Below are positions 16,935 through 25,804 of a stretch of DNA of 64,000 nucleotides, in pieces (within the stretch, counting starts at the first letter, position 1; the number at the start of each line of letters is the position of its first letter). This DNA comes from Boseongicola aestuarii. GTDB taxonomy: Bacteria > Pseudomonadota > Alphaproteobacteria > Rhodobacterales > Rhodobacteraceae. The stretch is taken from NCBI RefSeq assembly GCF_900184815.1, contig NZ_FXXQ01000007.1, positions 97,501 through 161,500 of the forward strand. The letters are read 5' to 3'. Under the pieces are notes generated by a model. That model had not been told where the DNA came from, ran no database searches, and worked only from the letters and a program-made list of their open reading frames with translations. A program made the position numbers and the translations under genes.

Positions 16935-17917
16935 AGCATCGCCGGAACGACCAGATCAGGAGGCCGGTGCCCATCGTCGAAGGTCTTGATATTGATGATG
17001 ACTTTCTCACCCATCTCGACGCGGCCCTCGACGGTGGCCGACCCCATGTGCGGCAACAGAACCACATTGGGTAACTCGCGCAGACGGGGATTGATCTCGT
17101 GACCATGCTCGAACACATCCAGCCCCGCGCCCGCAATCGCGCCCGAGCGCAGCATCCGCGTCAAGGCGTTCTCGTCGATCACTTCGCCGCGCGAGGTGTT
17201 CACGATCACCGCGGTCGGCTTCATCAAAGCCAGACGCCGCGCATTCATCAGATGGAACGTCGAAGGCGTGTGCGGACAGTTGATCGACAGGATATCCACC
17301 CGCGCGACCATCTGATCGAGGCTCTCCCAATAGCGCACCCCTAGGTCTTCCTCGATCTCGGGGCGCAACCGACGCCGGTTGTTGTAATGCACTTCCATCC
17401 CGAAGGCCGCCGCGCGTCGCGCCACCGCCTGACCGATCCGCCCCATGCCGAGAATGCCAAGACGACGCCCTCCGACGCGCCCCCCAAGAAGCGCGGTCGG
17501 CGACCAGCCATTCCAATCGCCCTTTTGCATCACGGCCAGGCCTTCCGGGATGCGCCGCGTCACCGCCAAAATGAGCGCCATGGTCATATCGGCGGTGTCG
17601 TCGGTCAGAACGCCGGGCGTGTTCGTGACATGAATGCCCCGCTGCCGCGCTGTCGCCACATCGATATTGTCGACCCCGGCGCCGAAATTCGCAATCAGCT
17701 TCAGGTTTTCGCCAGCCTGCGCCAGAACGCCGGCATCTACGATGTCGGTGATCGTCGGTACCAAAACATCCGCCCTGCGCACGGCGTCGATCAACTGTTC
17801 GCGCGTCATCTGCACATCGCCTTCAGACAATGTCACATCGAACAATTCCGACAAGCGCGCCTCGACCACTTCGGGCAGGCGACGCGTCACGACAACTTTC
17901 AGACGTTTGTCCGGCAT
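16931..17917 (-). CDS. D-isomer-specific 2-hydroxyacid dehydrogenase (glyoxylate/hydroxypyruvate reductase-like)
   Basis: A 328-residue NAD(P)-dependent reductase. The Rossmann fingerprint is RLGILGMGRIGQAVARRAAA, preceded by ALLGGRVGG. Catalytic residues are visible as Arg in VNTSRGEVID, Glu in DVFEHGHE and His in LLPHMGSATVEGR. The NFGAGVDNIDVATARQRGI and VTNTPGVLTDDTADM segments are typical of GRHPR/GyaR-type enzymes, so glyoxylate or hydroxypyruvate is the likely substrate. The ATG at 17917 begins MPDKRLKVVVTRR; the longer ORF lacks support. First gene of an operon with two unknowns. Confidence 0.9.
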   Translation of the reverse strand: MPDKRLKVVVTRRLPEVVEARLSELFDVTLSEGDVQMTREQLIDAVRRADVLVPTITDIVDAGVLAQAGENLKLIANFGAGVDNIDVATARQRGIHVTNTPGVLTDDTADMTMALILAVTRRIPEGLAVMQKGDWNGWSPTALLGGRVGGRRLGILGMGRIGQAVARRAAAFGMEVHYNNRRRLRPEIEEDLGVRYWESLDQMVARVDILSINCPHTPSTFHLMNARRLALMKPTAVIVNTSRGEVIDENALTRMLRSGAIAGAGLDVFEHGHEINPRLRELPNVVLLPHMGSATVEGRVEMGEKVIINIKTFDDGHRPPDLVVPAML

Positions 17918-18025
17918 TTTGATCTCTGACCTTCCATCAGCCGCAGCTTTTTGGCAAAGTGGCAAGGAACGACCTGAGGCACAAGAGACGCTTATCAAAA
18001 GCGCGCCGAAAACAGGATGAGCACA

Positions 18026-18535
18026 ATGACGAGCGGACAGAACATCCTTCGCCTTGCAGCGGGCCTCTGCCTTGCGTTCGTGACGGCGTTTTCCGCCGCC
18101 GCCACCGAGCGCGGCCCCGTGACGAACCTGCCGATGCCGCGGTTCGTGTCGCTAAAAGCTGAAGAAGGCAACGTACGCCGCGGCCCGTCTCTCAGCCACC
18201 GGATCGATTGGGTTTTCACACGTCGCAACATGCCGCTTGAATTGACGGCCGAGTATGGAAACTGGCGCCGGGTGCGCGACCGCGACGGTGTCGGCGGCTG
18301 GGTTCACTATTCGCTTTTGTCGGGTGTACGCCACGTGATCATCGAAAGCGACATGACGCCGATGCTGATCAAACCGGACCCTGAAAGTCCGGTAAATGCG
18401 ATGGCCGAATCGGGTGTCATCGCCCGGCTGATGTCCTGCGGTCTGGACTGGTGCCGCATCAGCGCAGGTGGCTCAAGCGGCTGGGTGGAAAAGCGCGGCC
18501 TCTGGGGTGTGCGCCCGGACGAAATCAAAGATTAA
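18026..18535 (+). CDS. Secreted SH3-domain (SH3b) protein
   Basis: A 169-residue exported protein: signal peptide LRLAAGLCLAFVTAFSAAA, then two bacterial SH3-like repeats. The first is KAEEGNVRRGPSLSHRIDWV with NWRRVRDRDGVGGWVHYSLL, the second ESPVNAMAESGVIARLMSCG with WCRISAGGSSGWVEKRGLWG. Such domains typically bind cell-wall components or regulate partner proteins. The ATG at 18026 has AGGA 8 nt upstream; an ATG at 18017 overlaps that SD. Confidence 0.85.
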   Translation: MTSGQNILRLAAGLCLAFVTAFSAAATERGPVTNLPMPRFVSLKAEEGNVRRGPSLSHRIDWVFTRRNMPLELTAEYGNWRRVRDRDGVGGWVHYSLLSGVRHVIIESDMTPMLIKPDPESPVNAMAESGVIARLMSCGLDWCRISAGGSSGWVEKRGLWGVRPDEIKD

Positions 18536-18585
18536 TTGAATTTCTTCTGCACCTTAGGCGCGCGGACAGTTTTCTCAAATAGCGC

Positions 18586-18616
18586 TTGATTTCAAGTTCA
18601 CTTGAGGTCGTAACCT
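18586..18616 (+). promoter_or_regulatory. MerR-type promoter with SoxR-like operator upstream of the VOC gene
   Basis: A -35-like TTGATT (18586-18591) and a -10-like TAACCT (18611-18616) are separated by 19 bp, the over-long spacer typical of MerR-family targets. The spacer holds TCAAGT-TC-ACTTGA (18592-18605), a perfect dyad that matches the core of the SoxR box (CTCAAGTTAACTTGAG type). No soxR gene is in the window. SoxR is inferred from the motif only. Confidence 0.6.
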
Positions 18617-18649
18617 TCCCTTGGAACTCAAAACCGAAGGACTGAAATC

Positions 18650-19033
18650 ATGACCGCAGCACGACTTGAACACATCAATATGACTGTCTCCGACCCGCAT
18701 GCCACTGCCGCATGGCTGGGCCGCGTGTTCGGCTGGAAAATCCGCTGGGAAGGGGCTGGCATGCAAACCGGCTATTCTGTCCACTGCGGCGATGATGACA
18801 CCTATGTCGCCCTGTTCACTTTCCCCGAAACACCGGGCCCCAAGGACGAAAGCTATGTCACACTGGGTGGCTTCAACCACTGGGCAGTTGTCGTGGATGA
18901 CCTCGATGCCGTCGAAGAACGCGTCAAAGCGGAAGGGTTCGAAACCAAAAGCCACGCCAACTACGAACCCGGACGCCGTTTTTACTTCAACGATGCGGAC
19001 GGCATTGAAATCGAGGTCGTGCAGTACGACTGA
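18650..19033 (+). CDS. VOC (glyoxalase/dioxygenase superfamily) protein
   Basis: A 127-residue single-domain vicinal-oxygen-chelate protein. The two beta-alpha-beta-beta-beta modules are LEHINMTVSDPHATAAWLGR with VFGWKIRWEG, and FNHWAVVVDDLDAVEERVKA with RFYFNDADGIEIEVVQYD. Potential metal ligands are His in LEHINM and FNHW and Glu in IEIEVV. Substrate unknown; detoxification or antibiotic/redox-cycler resistance is plausible because of the SoxR-like promoter. Confidence 0.88.
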   Translation: MTAARLEHINMTVSDPHATAAWLGRVFGWKIRWEGAGMQTGYSVHCGDDDTYVALFTFPETPGPKDESYVTLGGFNHWAVVVDDLDAVEERVKAEGFETKSHANYEPGRRFYFNDADGIEIEVVQYD

Positions 19034-19069
19034 CTTGACCTTTTCTTCGGGCGGTGGCACCCGCCGCCC

Positions 19070-19777
19070 ATGAGTGATCAACACCCCTCCGGCGCGCCCT
19101 GGCGCAACTTTTACGGCCGCTTCAAAGGCAAAGGCCTCCGCGACAGCCAGAAAGGCTATCTCGAAGACCTTGCACATCTGTCGCCCGGAGCGGTTGACTG
19201 GGATGTGAACCCGAACCGCGAACCGATCGACCTGAAGGCGCTCTTTGGCGACAGGCCGGTCTGGCTGGAGATCGGCTTTGGCGGTGGCGAACACATGGTG
19301 CATCAGGCCGCGCTTCACCGCGACGTCGGCATCATCGGCGCCGAACCCTATATCAACGGTGTTGCGATGCTCTTGGGGAAAATCCGCAAGGCCGAGGTCG
19401 ACAACGTCCGCGTTCACCCCGGCGACGCCCGCGATCTTTTCGATGTTTTGCCCGCCGAAAGCATCGCCAAGGCCTTTCTGCTCTATCCCGACCCCTGGCC
19501 CAAAAAGCGCCACCACCGCCGGCGCTTCGTGACGCCTGAGCATCTGCAACCGCTTCACCGCGTGATGAAGCCCGGTGCGGAACTGCGCATTGCCACGGAC
19601 ATCGAGGATTATGTGCGTCAGGCGATGGAAGAAGTGCCGAAAGCGGGTTTTCTCTGGACCGCCGAACGCGCCCCGGACTGGCGCCGCCCATGGTCCGACT
19701 GGACTCGCACCCGTTACGAGGCCAAAGCCATCCGCGAAGACCGCACGCCGCATTATCTGACCTTCAAACGCATCTGA
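19070..19777 (+). CDS. trmB: tRNA (guanine-N7-)-methyltransferase TrmB
   Basis: SAM-dependent enzyme forming m7G46 in tRNA. 235 residues with the SAM-binding motif VWLEIGFGGGEHMVHQA, the acidic GAEPYINGV and the hallmark YPDPWPKKRHHRRRF near residue 143, plus the C-terminal TDIEDYV. It starts 36 bp after the VOC gene and is probably partly co-transcribed with it. Length and motifs are standard. Confidence 0.95.
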   Translation: MSDQHPSGAPWRNFYGRFKGKGLRDSQKGYLEDLAHLSPGAVDWDVNPNREPIDLKALFGDRPVWLEIGFGGGEHMVHQAALHRDVGIIGAEPYINGVAMLLGKIRKAEVDNVRVHPGDARDLFDVLPAESIAKAFLLYPDPWPKKRHHRRRFVTPEHLQPLHRVMKPGAELRIATDIEDYVRQAMEEVPKAGFLWTAERAPDWRRPWSDWTRTRYEAKAIREDRTPHYLTFKRI

Positions 19778-19833
19778 TTGCGTGCCTTGCGGCACATTCT
19801 TTTCTACTCGGTGCAGCTTCTTGCGAAGCCTTC

Positions 19834-19869
19834 CTCGGGTTTTTGGATATTTTTGCCAAAAAGAAGGCG
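19834..19869 (+). repeat. Recurrent intergenic element, copy 6
   Basis: CTCGGGTTTTTGGATATTTT then TGCCAAAAAGAAGGCG is one of the clearest copies of the element. It occupies the trmB-aroA gap, oriented with both genes. Confidence 0.65.
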
Positions 19870-19936
19870 TTGCGGCGGATGGACCCCTTTGGCGTCATGC
19901 GCTAACAGGTGGCGGTTATTTGAAGGATAAAGAGCC

Positions 19937-21292
19937 ATGTCGGGCCACGGAACTCCGGAACCATTGCGGTCAATGAAAGCCGCGCCCCTGAAGGGGGAAG
20001 CGCACGTCCCCGGTGACAAGTCGATCAGTCACCGTTCGCTTATTCTGGGGGCGATGGCTGTTGGAGAGACTCGCATTACCGGCCTGCTGGACGGGGAGGA
20101 CGTCTTGCGCACCGCCGACGCCATGCGCGCCTTCGGGGCCGAAGTAATTGAGCACGGCCCCGGGAACTGGTCCGTTCATGGTGTCGGTGTCGGCGGCTTT
20201 CGCGAGCCTGAAGACGTTGTCGATTGCGGCAATGCGGGCACGGGCGTGCGTTTGATCATGGGCGCGATGGCCACCACGCCGATCACTGCGACATTCACGG
20301 GGGATGCTTCGTTGCGGTCGCGCCCGATGGGGCGTGTGACCGACCCGATGGCGTTGTTCGGCGCGCAGTCATATGGTCGCCGCGGCGGGCGTTTGCCGAT
20401 GACAGTTGTCGGCGCTGAAAGCCCCGTGCCCGTGCGTTACAAAACGCCGATGCCGTCGGCGCAGGTGAAGTCCGCCGTCTTGCTGGCCGGTCTCAATGCG
20501 CCGGGGGAAACCGTTGTGATCGAGGCCGAACCGACGCGCGATCACAGTGAACGAATGCTGCGCGGATTTGGGGCTGATCTGAGCGTCGTGGATACGCCCG
20601 AGGGGCGCGTCATCACGCTCAAGGGGCACCCCGAGTTGCAGCCCCAGACCATCGACGTGCCGCGCGACCCCTCCTCTGCCGCCTTTCCGGTCTGTGCGGC
20701 GCTGATTGTCGAAGGCTCGGATGTTCTGGTGCCGAATATCGGATTGAACCCTACCCGAGCGGGCCTGTTCGAGACCCTGCGCGACATGGGCGCCGACCTG
20801 ACCTATGAGAATATGCGCGAAGAGGGCGGCGAGCCTGTCGCCGATCTGCGCGCGCGTTTTTCACCCGACATGAAAGGCATCGAAGTGCCACCCGAGCGTG
20901 CCGCTTCGATGATCGACGAATACCCGATCCTGTCGGTCGTCGCCTCTTTTGCCAGTGGCGTGACGTCGATGCACGGCGTCAAGGAGCTGCGCGTCAAGGA
21001 AAGCGACCGTATCGACGCCATGGCCAAAGGCCTGCGCGCCAATGGAGTCACTGTGGAAGAAGGCGAAGACTGGTGGGAAGTCACCGGGCTTGGCGCGCAC
21101 GGCGTGCCCGGCGGCGCGACCGTGCAGGCGCGTCTCGATCACCGCATCGCGATGTCGTTTCTCTGTCTCGGCATGGCTTCTGCAAACCCCGTCACCGTCG
21201 ATGACGCCGCCCCTGTGCGCACGTCCTTTCCGGTGTTCGAGCCGCTGATGACTACGCTGGGAGCACGCTTCGAGCGCCTCAACACACCATGA
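19937..21292 (+). CDS. aroA: 3-phosphoshikimate 1-carboxyvinyltransferase (EPSP synthase, class II type)
   Basis: Shikimate-pathway enzyme joining shikimate-3-phosphate and PEP. 451 residues with [18 protein letters not shown] at the start, [14 protein letters not shown] at the PEP site, [38 protein letters not shown] and [19 protein letters not shown]. The length and sequence pattern are those of class II enzymes. At the position where some class II enzymes have Ala (GNAATG), this one has Gly (GNAGTG). It overlaps the next gene by 4 nt (ATGA). Confidence 0.96.
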   Translation: MSGHGTPEPLRSMKAAPLKGEAHVPGDKSISHRSLILGAMAVGETRITGLLDGEDVLRTADAMRAFGAEVIEHGPGNWSVHGVGVGGFREPEDVVDCGNAGTGVRLIMGAMATTPITATFTGDASLRSRPMGRVTDPMALFGAQSYGRRGGRLPMTVVGAESPVPVRYKTPMPSAQVKSAVLLAGLNAPGETVVIEAEPTRDHSERMLRGFGADLSVVDTPEGRVITLKGHPELQPQTIDVPRDPSSAAFPVCAALIVEGSDVLVPNIGLNPTRAGLFETLRDMGADLTYENMREEGGEPVADLRARFSPDMKGIEVPPERAASMIDEYPILSVVASFASGVTSMHGVKELRVKESDRIDAMAKGLRANGVTVEEGEDWWEVTGLGAHGVPGGATVQARLDHRIAMSFLCLGMASANPVTVDDAAPVRTSFPVFEPLMTTLGARFERLNTP

Positions 21293-21813
21293 ACCGAACC
21301 GCCAATATCGCGCTGTTTGCTGCGACCCTGGTGATTTATCTGGTGATGGTTCTGTGGTCTTTGCCGCGGATCGCCGAGGGCGCGGGCGGCCTGATCCCGT
21401 TTGATCTGCGCCCCGGCGGCTATTCGGTCGACGAGGCCCGCGCGTTTCTTGCCGCGATAGATGCCGAGACGACGGTGTTTTACCTGACGACCCAGCACCG
21501 CATCGATCTGCTTTATCCGGCGCTACTTGCAGCCTCGCTTGCGGCGGGTCTGATCTGGTCATGGCGCAGAGGCCCGCGCTGGCTTGTCGGCGGCTTCATC
21601 CTGCTGGGTGTTCTGGGGGCAGTTGCGGATTACACCGAGAATGCGCGCGTGGCGGTGATGTTGCGCGCCGGACCCGATGCGCTCACGGTCGAGATGGTGG
21701 ACGCCGCCAGCAAGGCCAGCATGGCAAAAGCAGGCCTGACAACGCTTGCGACACTTGCGCTGGTTGTGGGGCTGGTGCGGCGGGCCCGGCGCCGGATCCG
21801 TTCAAAAGGCTGA
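21289..21813 (+). CDS. Hypothetical membrane protein co-translated with aroA
   Basis: A 174-residue protein with four predicted transmembrane helices: [17 protein letters not shown] near residue 8, [35 protein letters not shown] and [18 protein letters not shown]. The long loop between helices 1 and 2 ([19 protein letters not shown]) is probably periplasmic. I do not recognise a family with a known role. The ATG overlaps the aroA stop, so expression is coupled to aroA. Confidence 0.75.
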   Translation: MNRTANIALFAATLVIYLVMVLWSLPRIAEGAGGLIPFDLRPGGYSVDEARAFLAAIDAETTVFYLTTQHRIDLLYPALLAASLAAGLIWSWRRGPRWLVGGFILLGVLGAVADYTENARVAVMLRAGPDALTVEMVDAASKASMAKAGLTTLATLALVVGLVRRARRRIRSKG

Positions 21814-21836
21814 AGAGGCGTTACCTTGCAAGGTCG

Positions 21837-22220
21837 CTAGCCGCCCAAATCCTCCAGAATCGGACAATCGGGCCGCCCGTCGCCTGCACAGGTTGCAACC
21901 AGATGCGACAGCGTCGACTCCATTGCCTTCAGGTCGGCAATCTTGGCTGCTATGGCATCGAGATGCTTTGCGGCGATCGCCTTCACTTCGGCGCTTGCGC
22001 GACTGTCGTCCTCATAAAGCGCCAGCAACGCGCGACAATCGGCAACCGAAAACCCCAATGCCCGCGTCCGCCCGAGAAACCGCAGCTTGTGCAGATCCGC
22101 CTCGCAAAACGCGCGATAGCCATTGGCATCCCGTCCCGGGCGCACAAGATCGATATCCTCGTAATAACGGATCGTCTTGGGTGGAAGCCCGGTCGCCTTG
22201 GCGGCCTGTCCGATATTCAT
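21837..22220 (-). CDS. cueR: CueR, Cu(I)-responsive MerR-family activator
   Basis: A 127-residue MerR protein: HTH MNIGQAAKATGLPPKTIRYY with EDIDLVRPGRDANGYRAF, a dimerisation helix, and a C-terminal metal loop CAGDGRPDCPIL in which two Cys eight apart are the Cu(I) ligands typical of CueR. Its start overlaps the copA stop (ATGA), so sensor and exporter are one transcription unit, and the MerR-type promoter upstream of copA is its obvious target. Confidence 0.93.
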   Translation of the reverse strand: MNIGQAAKATGLPPKTIRYYEDIDLVRPGRDANGYRAFCEADLHKLRFLGRTRALGFSVADCRALLALYEDDSRASAEVKAIAAKHLDAIAAKIADLKAMESTLSHLVATCAGDGRPDCPILEDLGG

Positions 22221-24625
22221 GAGCTTTCTCCGAACTTGCGAAGTCGCAAGGCATTCGTCACGACCGCAATGCTTGAAAACGCCATCGCGCCGGCTGCAAG
22301 CATCGGTGACAGAACCAAACCGAACGCGGGATACAAGACACCCGCTGCGACCGGGATCAGCAGCACGTTATAGCCAAATGCCCAGCCGAGGTTCTGATGG
22401 ATATTGCGCATCGCGGCACGGCTCAGACCCAAGGCCCGCACAACGCCTGCCGGATCGCCCGACATCAAGACGACATCCGCCGTCTCGACCGCCACGTCCG
22501 TGCCAGTGCCGATCGCGATCCCCACATGGGCCGCCGCCAATGCGGGCGCGTCGTTGATCCCGTCACCGACAAAGGCCACGCGCGGCCCCAGACGTCCGAT
22601 GATCTCGACCTTGTCGTCCGGCGTCGCGTCCGCTTCGACCAGATCAACGCCCAGTTTTGCGCCGATCACCTCTGCCGTTGCGCGCCGGTCCCCCGACACC
22701 ATCGCAACCTTGAGCCCCATGGCCTGCAAATCGGAAACGACCTTGGCCGCCCCATTTCGAACCGGGTCCGCAACCGCGATCACCCCGGCCAGGGCGCCAC
22801 CGATCGCGACGAAAAACGCCGTCTTGCCTTCTTGCGCCAGTCGGTCCGCCGCCGCCGCCATAGGTGCTGCATCCACCCCCGCATCGCCCAGCAACTTCGC
22901 GCGACCCACAAGAACCGTCGCACCATCAACTGCCCCGGACACACCCGCACCGGTAACGCTCTTGAAATCTTCTGCGGCAGGAACATCCCCCGCTGCCCGC
23001 AAGATCGCCTGCGCAATCGGATGCTCTGATCCGGCTTCGACAGCACCCGCCGCCGACAGAATCGCTTCGCGCGCAAAGCCATCCACGGTCACCACATCCG
23101 TCACCTCGGGCCGCCCCTCGGTCAACGTCCCGGTCTTGTCGAAGGCCACGATCTCCACCTCCCGCAAGGCCTGCAACGCCGCCCCCTTGCGGAACAAGAC
23201 CCCCAGTTCGGCCCCGCGTCCCGTGCCCACCATGATCGAGGTTGGCGTCGCCAGTCCCATAGCGCACGGACAAGCAATGATCAGCACAGACACACCCGCC
23301 ACCAGCGCTTCGCCAAGGCCTGGCCCAAAGACCAGCCAGACCACAACCGTCAGCAGGGCAACCCCCAGAACCACAGGTACAAATACTCCCGTGACCCGGT
23401 CGATCACCGCCTGCACGGGCAGTTTCGCCCCTTGCGCGTCCTGCACCATGCGGATGATGCGCGCCAAAACCGTATCCGCACCAACCTCGTTTACGCGCAC
23501 CTCCAACAGCCCCGCACCATTGACCGTGCCGCCCGTCACCGCGTCGCCAGCGCCCTTTTCCACGGGCACTGGCTCGCCCGACAACATCGCCTCATCGACA
23601 AAACTTGTGCCCTTCACGACCACACCGTCCACCGGCACCCGCGCGCCCGGCTTCAACTGCACAACATCGCCGACCGCGACCGATGCAAGCGGGACCTCGA
23701 CGACGTCACCCCCGCGCAGCACCCGCGCTGTGTCCGGCCTGAGGCCGACCAAAGCACGCACCGCCGCCCCCGTGCGCCCCTTCGCGCGCGCTTCCAGCAA
23801 GCGCCCGACAAGGATCAATACGACGATCACACCCGCCGCCTCGAAATAAACGCCACGGGCATTCCCCGGCAAAACACCGGGCATAAAGGTCGCCACCGTC
23901 GAGTAGACAAACGCCGCCCCCGTGCCCAAAGCCACCAGCGAATTCATCTCCGGTGCGCCCTTCAGCAACGACGGCACCCCGCGCGCGAAAAACACCCGTC
24001 CGGGGCCCATAAGAACGGCGCCGATCAAAAGGAACTGCAAAACCCGGCTTGCTTGATGCCCGATCGTCTCGGCCACCAAAGCATGAACGCCGGGAATGAA
24101 ATGCCCGCCCATCTCGATCAGAAACACCGGCAACACCAGAATGGACGCAATCCAGACCGACCGTGTCAAAGCCGCATCTTCCGCATCTTCGTGACCCGAC
24201 GCGTCCTCGTCCGCGGTAATCGGATAGCCCGCCGACTGCGCCGCCGCCAAAATCGCCGCGCGCTCGGTGCCCGCGCCATACTCCACCACCGCCGAGCGAT
24301 CCGCCAAATTCACCCGCGCCTCGACCACACCCGGCACGGCCACCAATGCCCGCTCCAGCCGGCCGACACAGGACGCGCAACTCAAACCCTCGACCGACCC
24401 GCGCAAAGTCTCGACCCGCGCCGGATAGCCGGCCTCTTTCAACGCGGACACAACATCCTGCGACGCCCCGCCCTCGCCAAGATCCGCCTCAACCGTGCCG
24501 CTTGCCAAATTCACCCGTGCGCCCAAGACGCCCGGCACGCGCAAAACGGCCGCCTCCACGCGCCCCACACAGGACGCGCAGGACATGCCTTCAACGGGCA
24601 CTCTGAATAACGATGCAGTCGACAT
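22217..24625 (-). CDS. copA: CopA, Cu(+)-exporting P1B-type ATPase
   Basis: Inner-membrane copper efflux pump, 802 residues. Two N-terminal HMA domains carry GMSCASC and GLSCASC. The membrane copper site is CPCAMGLATP, the phosphorylation motif DKTGTLTEG, the nucleotide-domain HP motif SEHPIAQA and the hinge GDGINDAPALA. I choose the ATG at 24625 (MSTASLFRVPVEG; GGAG upstream), because an ATG at 24661 lies inside the -10 of the promoter and would precede the transcript start. Operon copA-cueR, autoregulated. Confidence 0.96.
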   Translation of the reverse strand: MSTASLFRVPVEGMSCASCVGRVEAAVLRVPGVLGARVNLASGTVEADLGEGGASQDVVSALKEAGYPARVETLRGSVEGLSCASCVGRLERALVAVPGVVEARVNLADRSAVVEYGAGTERAAILAAAQSAGYPITADEDASGHEDAEDAALTRSVWIASILVLPVFLIEMGGHFIPGVHALVAETIGHQASRVLQFLLIGAVLMGPGRVFFARGVPSLLKGAPEMNSLVALGTGAAFVYSTVATFMPGVLPGNARGVYFEAAGVIVVLILVGRLLEARAKGRTGAAVRALVGLRPDTARVLRGGDVVEVPLASVAVGDVVQLKPGARVPVDGVVVKGTSFVDEAMLSGEPVPVEKGAGDAVTGGTVNGAGLLEVRVNEVGADTVLARIIRMVQDAQGAKLPVQAVIDRVTGVFVPVVLGVALLTVVVWLVFGPGLGEALVAGVSVLIIACPCAMGLATPTSIMVGTGRGAELGVLFRKGAALQALREVEIVAFDKTGTLTEGRPEVTDVVTVDGFAREAILSAAGAVEAGSEHPIAQAILRAAGDVPAAEDFKSVTGAGVSGAVDGATVLVGRAKLLGDAGVDAAPMAAAADRLAQEGKTAFFVAIGGALAGVIAVADPVRNGAAKVVSDLQAMGLKVAMVSGDRRATAEVIGAKLGVDLVEADATPDDKVEIIGRLGPRVAFVGDGINDAPALAAAHVGIAIGTGTDVAVETADVVLMSGDPAGVVRALGLSRAAMRNIHQNLGWAFGYNVLLIPVAAGVLYPAFGLVLSPMLAAGAMAFSSIAVVTNALRLRKFGESS

Positions 24626-24656
24626 GGATCCGCTCCGGGTTTGAATGTTCCACTCT

Positions 24657-24687
24657 GACATAAGGGTTCCAGCAACTGGAAGGTCAA
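24657..24687 (-). promoter_or_regulatory. CueR-type promoter of copA
   Basis: On the minus strand, -35 TTGACC (24687-24682) and -10 TATGTC (24662-24657) are separated by 19 bp, the diagnostic spacing of MerR-family promoters. The dyad TTCCAG-CAA-CTGGAA (24667-24681) fills the spacer, and the ACCTTCC element of CueR sites is present on one side. Confidence 0.85.
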
Positions 24688-24695
24688 GACCCAGA

Positions 24696-24730
24696 GGGCT
24701 TCATCCTTTCATTAATACCACGGGGGAAGG
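24696..24730 (+). repeat. Recurrent intergenic element, copy 7 (divergent), and GC hairpins
   Basis: The minus-strand reading CCCCCGTGGTATTAATGAAA then GGATGAAGCCC resembles the element with GGTATTAATG in place of GGATATTTnn. Next to it, 24747-24800 holds GGGGGG/CCCCCC and GCGCC/GGCGC inverted repeats, which may end transcription from the oppF side. No gene is seen between 24662 and 24802. Confidence 0.35.
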
Positions 24731-24802
24731 CGACTGAAGGTCGACGGGGGGGCAGAGCCCCCCAGCCGCGACGCGCCAAAGGCGCGGCGCAACACCAATA
24801 AA

Positions 24803-25804
24803 TCAGGCTGTAACGGAGTCCCGCATCCGCGCCAAAGCTTCCTCGGCGCGATGACAGGCCACACGCGCCCCATTCACATCGCGCAACTCAGGCCGCTCCT
24901 GCTTGCACAGAGGAATCGCCAAAGGACACCGCGGGTTGAACGCACAACCCGGTGGCGGATTGATCGGGTCCGGGATTTCGCCCTGCGGAGGCGCAACCTC
25001 GCGGCCGAATCCATCCATCTTCGGAGCCGCCGCCAAAAGCATCTGAGAATAAGGATGCGCCGGGCGAGTGAACAATGTCTCCGGATCCGCCTCCTCGACC
25101 AGACGCCCCAGATACAGAACGCCGATCTTGTCGGCCATATGCTGCACAACCGTCAGATCGTGACTGATGAACAGATAGGTCAGCCCGAATTCGTCCTTCA
25201 GATCGCTCATCAGGTTCAGAACCTGCGCTTGCACCGAAACATCCAAAGCACTCGTCGGCTCATCGCAAACGATCAGCTTCGGCTCGCTCGCCAAGGCGCG
25301 CGCAATGCAAATCCGCTGCCGCTGCCCACCGGAAAATTCATGCGGAAACTTGCCCGCATCTTCGGCCGACAAGCCGACCTGCTCCAAAAGCCTCTCCGAC
25401 AACCCTTCCGTGTTGCCACCGCGCGCGGCCACCGGCTCGGCGATGATATCGCGCACCTTCCAGCGCGGATTCAACGACGCAAACGGATCCTGAAAGATCA
25501 TCTGGATGTCCGACCGCACCAGATCGATCTTTTCGGCATCCGTCTCGCGCGACAGATCGATCCCGTTAACTTCGACCGACCCCGACGAGGGGGTTAACAG
25601 CCCCACGATCATCTTGCCAATGGTTGACTTGCCCGACCCGCTTTCGCCGACCAGTGCATAAACCTCGCGCTCGGGGATATCGAACGACACATCCGACACC
25701 GCCGTCAGCATGGCTTTCGGTTTGCGCTCGATCACCCGGTTCAGCCAGGGCTTGGAAACATCGAAAATCCGCGTGAGGTTCTTGACTGAAACCAGCGCCT
25801 TCAT
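24803..25804 (-). CDS. oppF: Oligopeptide-type ABC transporter ATP-binding protein (OppF-like)
   Basis: A 333-residue ATPase of the dipeptide/oligopeptide importer family. Walker A GESGSGKSTIGKMIVGL, signature FSGGQRQRICIARAL, Walker B LIVCDEPTSALDVSVQ, and the C-terminal OppD/F extension with cysteines (PPGCAFNPRCPLAIPLC) that bears an iron-sulfur or zinc site in relatives. It overlaps oppD by 4 nt. Last gene of a four-gene operon. The substrate cannot be told from the sequence. Confidence 0.93.
   Translation of the reverse strand: MKALVSVKNLTRIFDVSKPWLNRVIERKPKAMLTAVSDVSFDIPEREVYALVGESGSGKSTIGKMIVGLLTPSSGSVEVNGIDLSRETDAEKIDLVRSDIQMIFQDPFASLNPRWKVRDIIAEPVAARGGNTEGLSERLLEQVGLSAEDAGKFPHEFSGGQRQRICIARALASEPKLIVCDEPTSALDVSVQAQVLNLMSDLKDEFGLTYLFISHDLTVVQHMADKIGVLYLGRLVEEADPETLFTRPAHPYSQMLLAAAPKMDGFGREVAPPQGEIPDPINPPPGCAFNPRCPLAIPLCKQERPELRDVNGARVACHRAEEALARMRDSVTA

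Noticed and set aside
18575-19795. 406-codon minus-strand frame
   Set aside because: Covers both the VOC gene and trmB in antisense, both of which are supported by motifs and, for the VOC gene, a promoter.
20230-20275. Glyphosate-insensitive signature in aroA
   Set aside because: The sequence is class II-like but has GNAGTG, not the GNAATG associated with insensitivity, so no such claim can be made.
23432-24610. 392-codon plus-strand frame
   Set aside because: Antisense to copA, which has every P-type ATPase motif.
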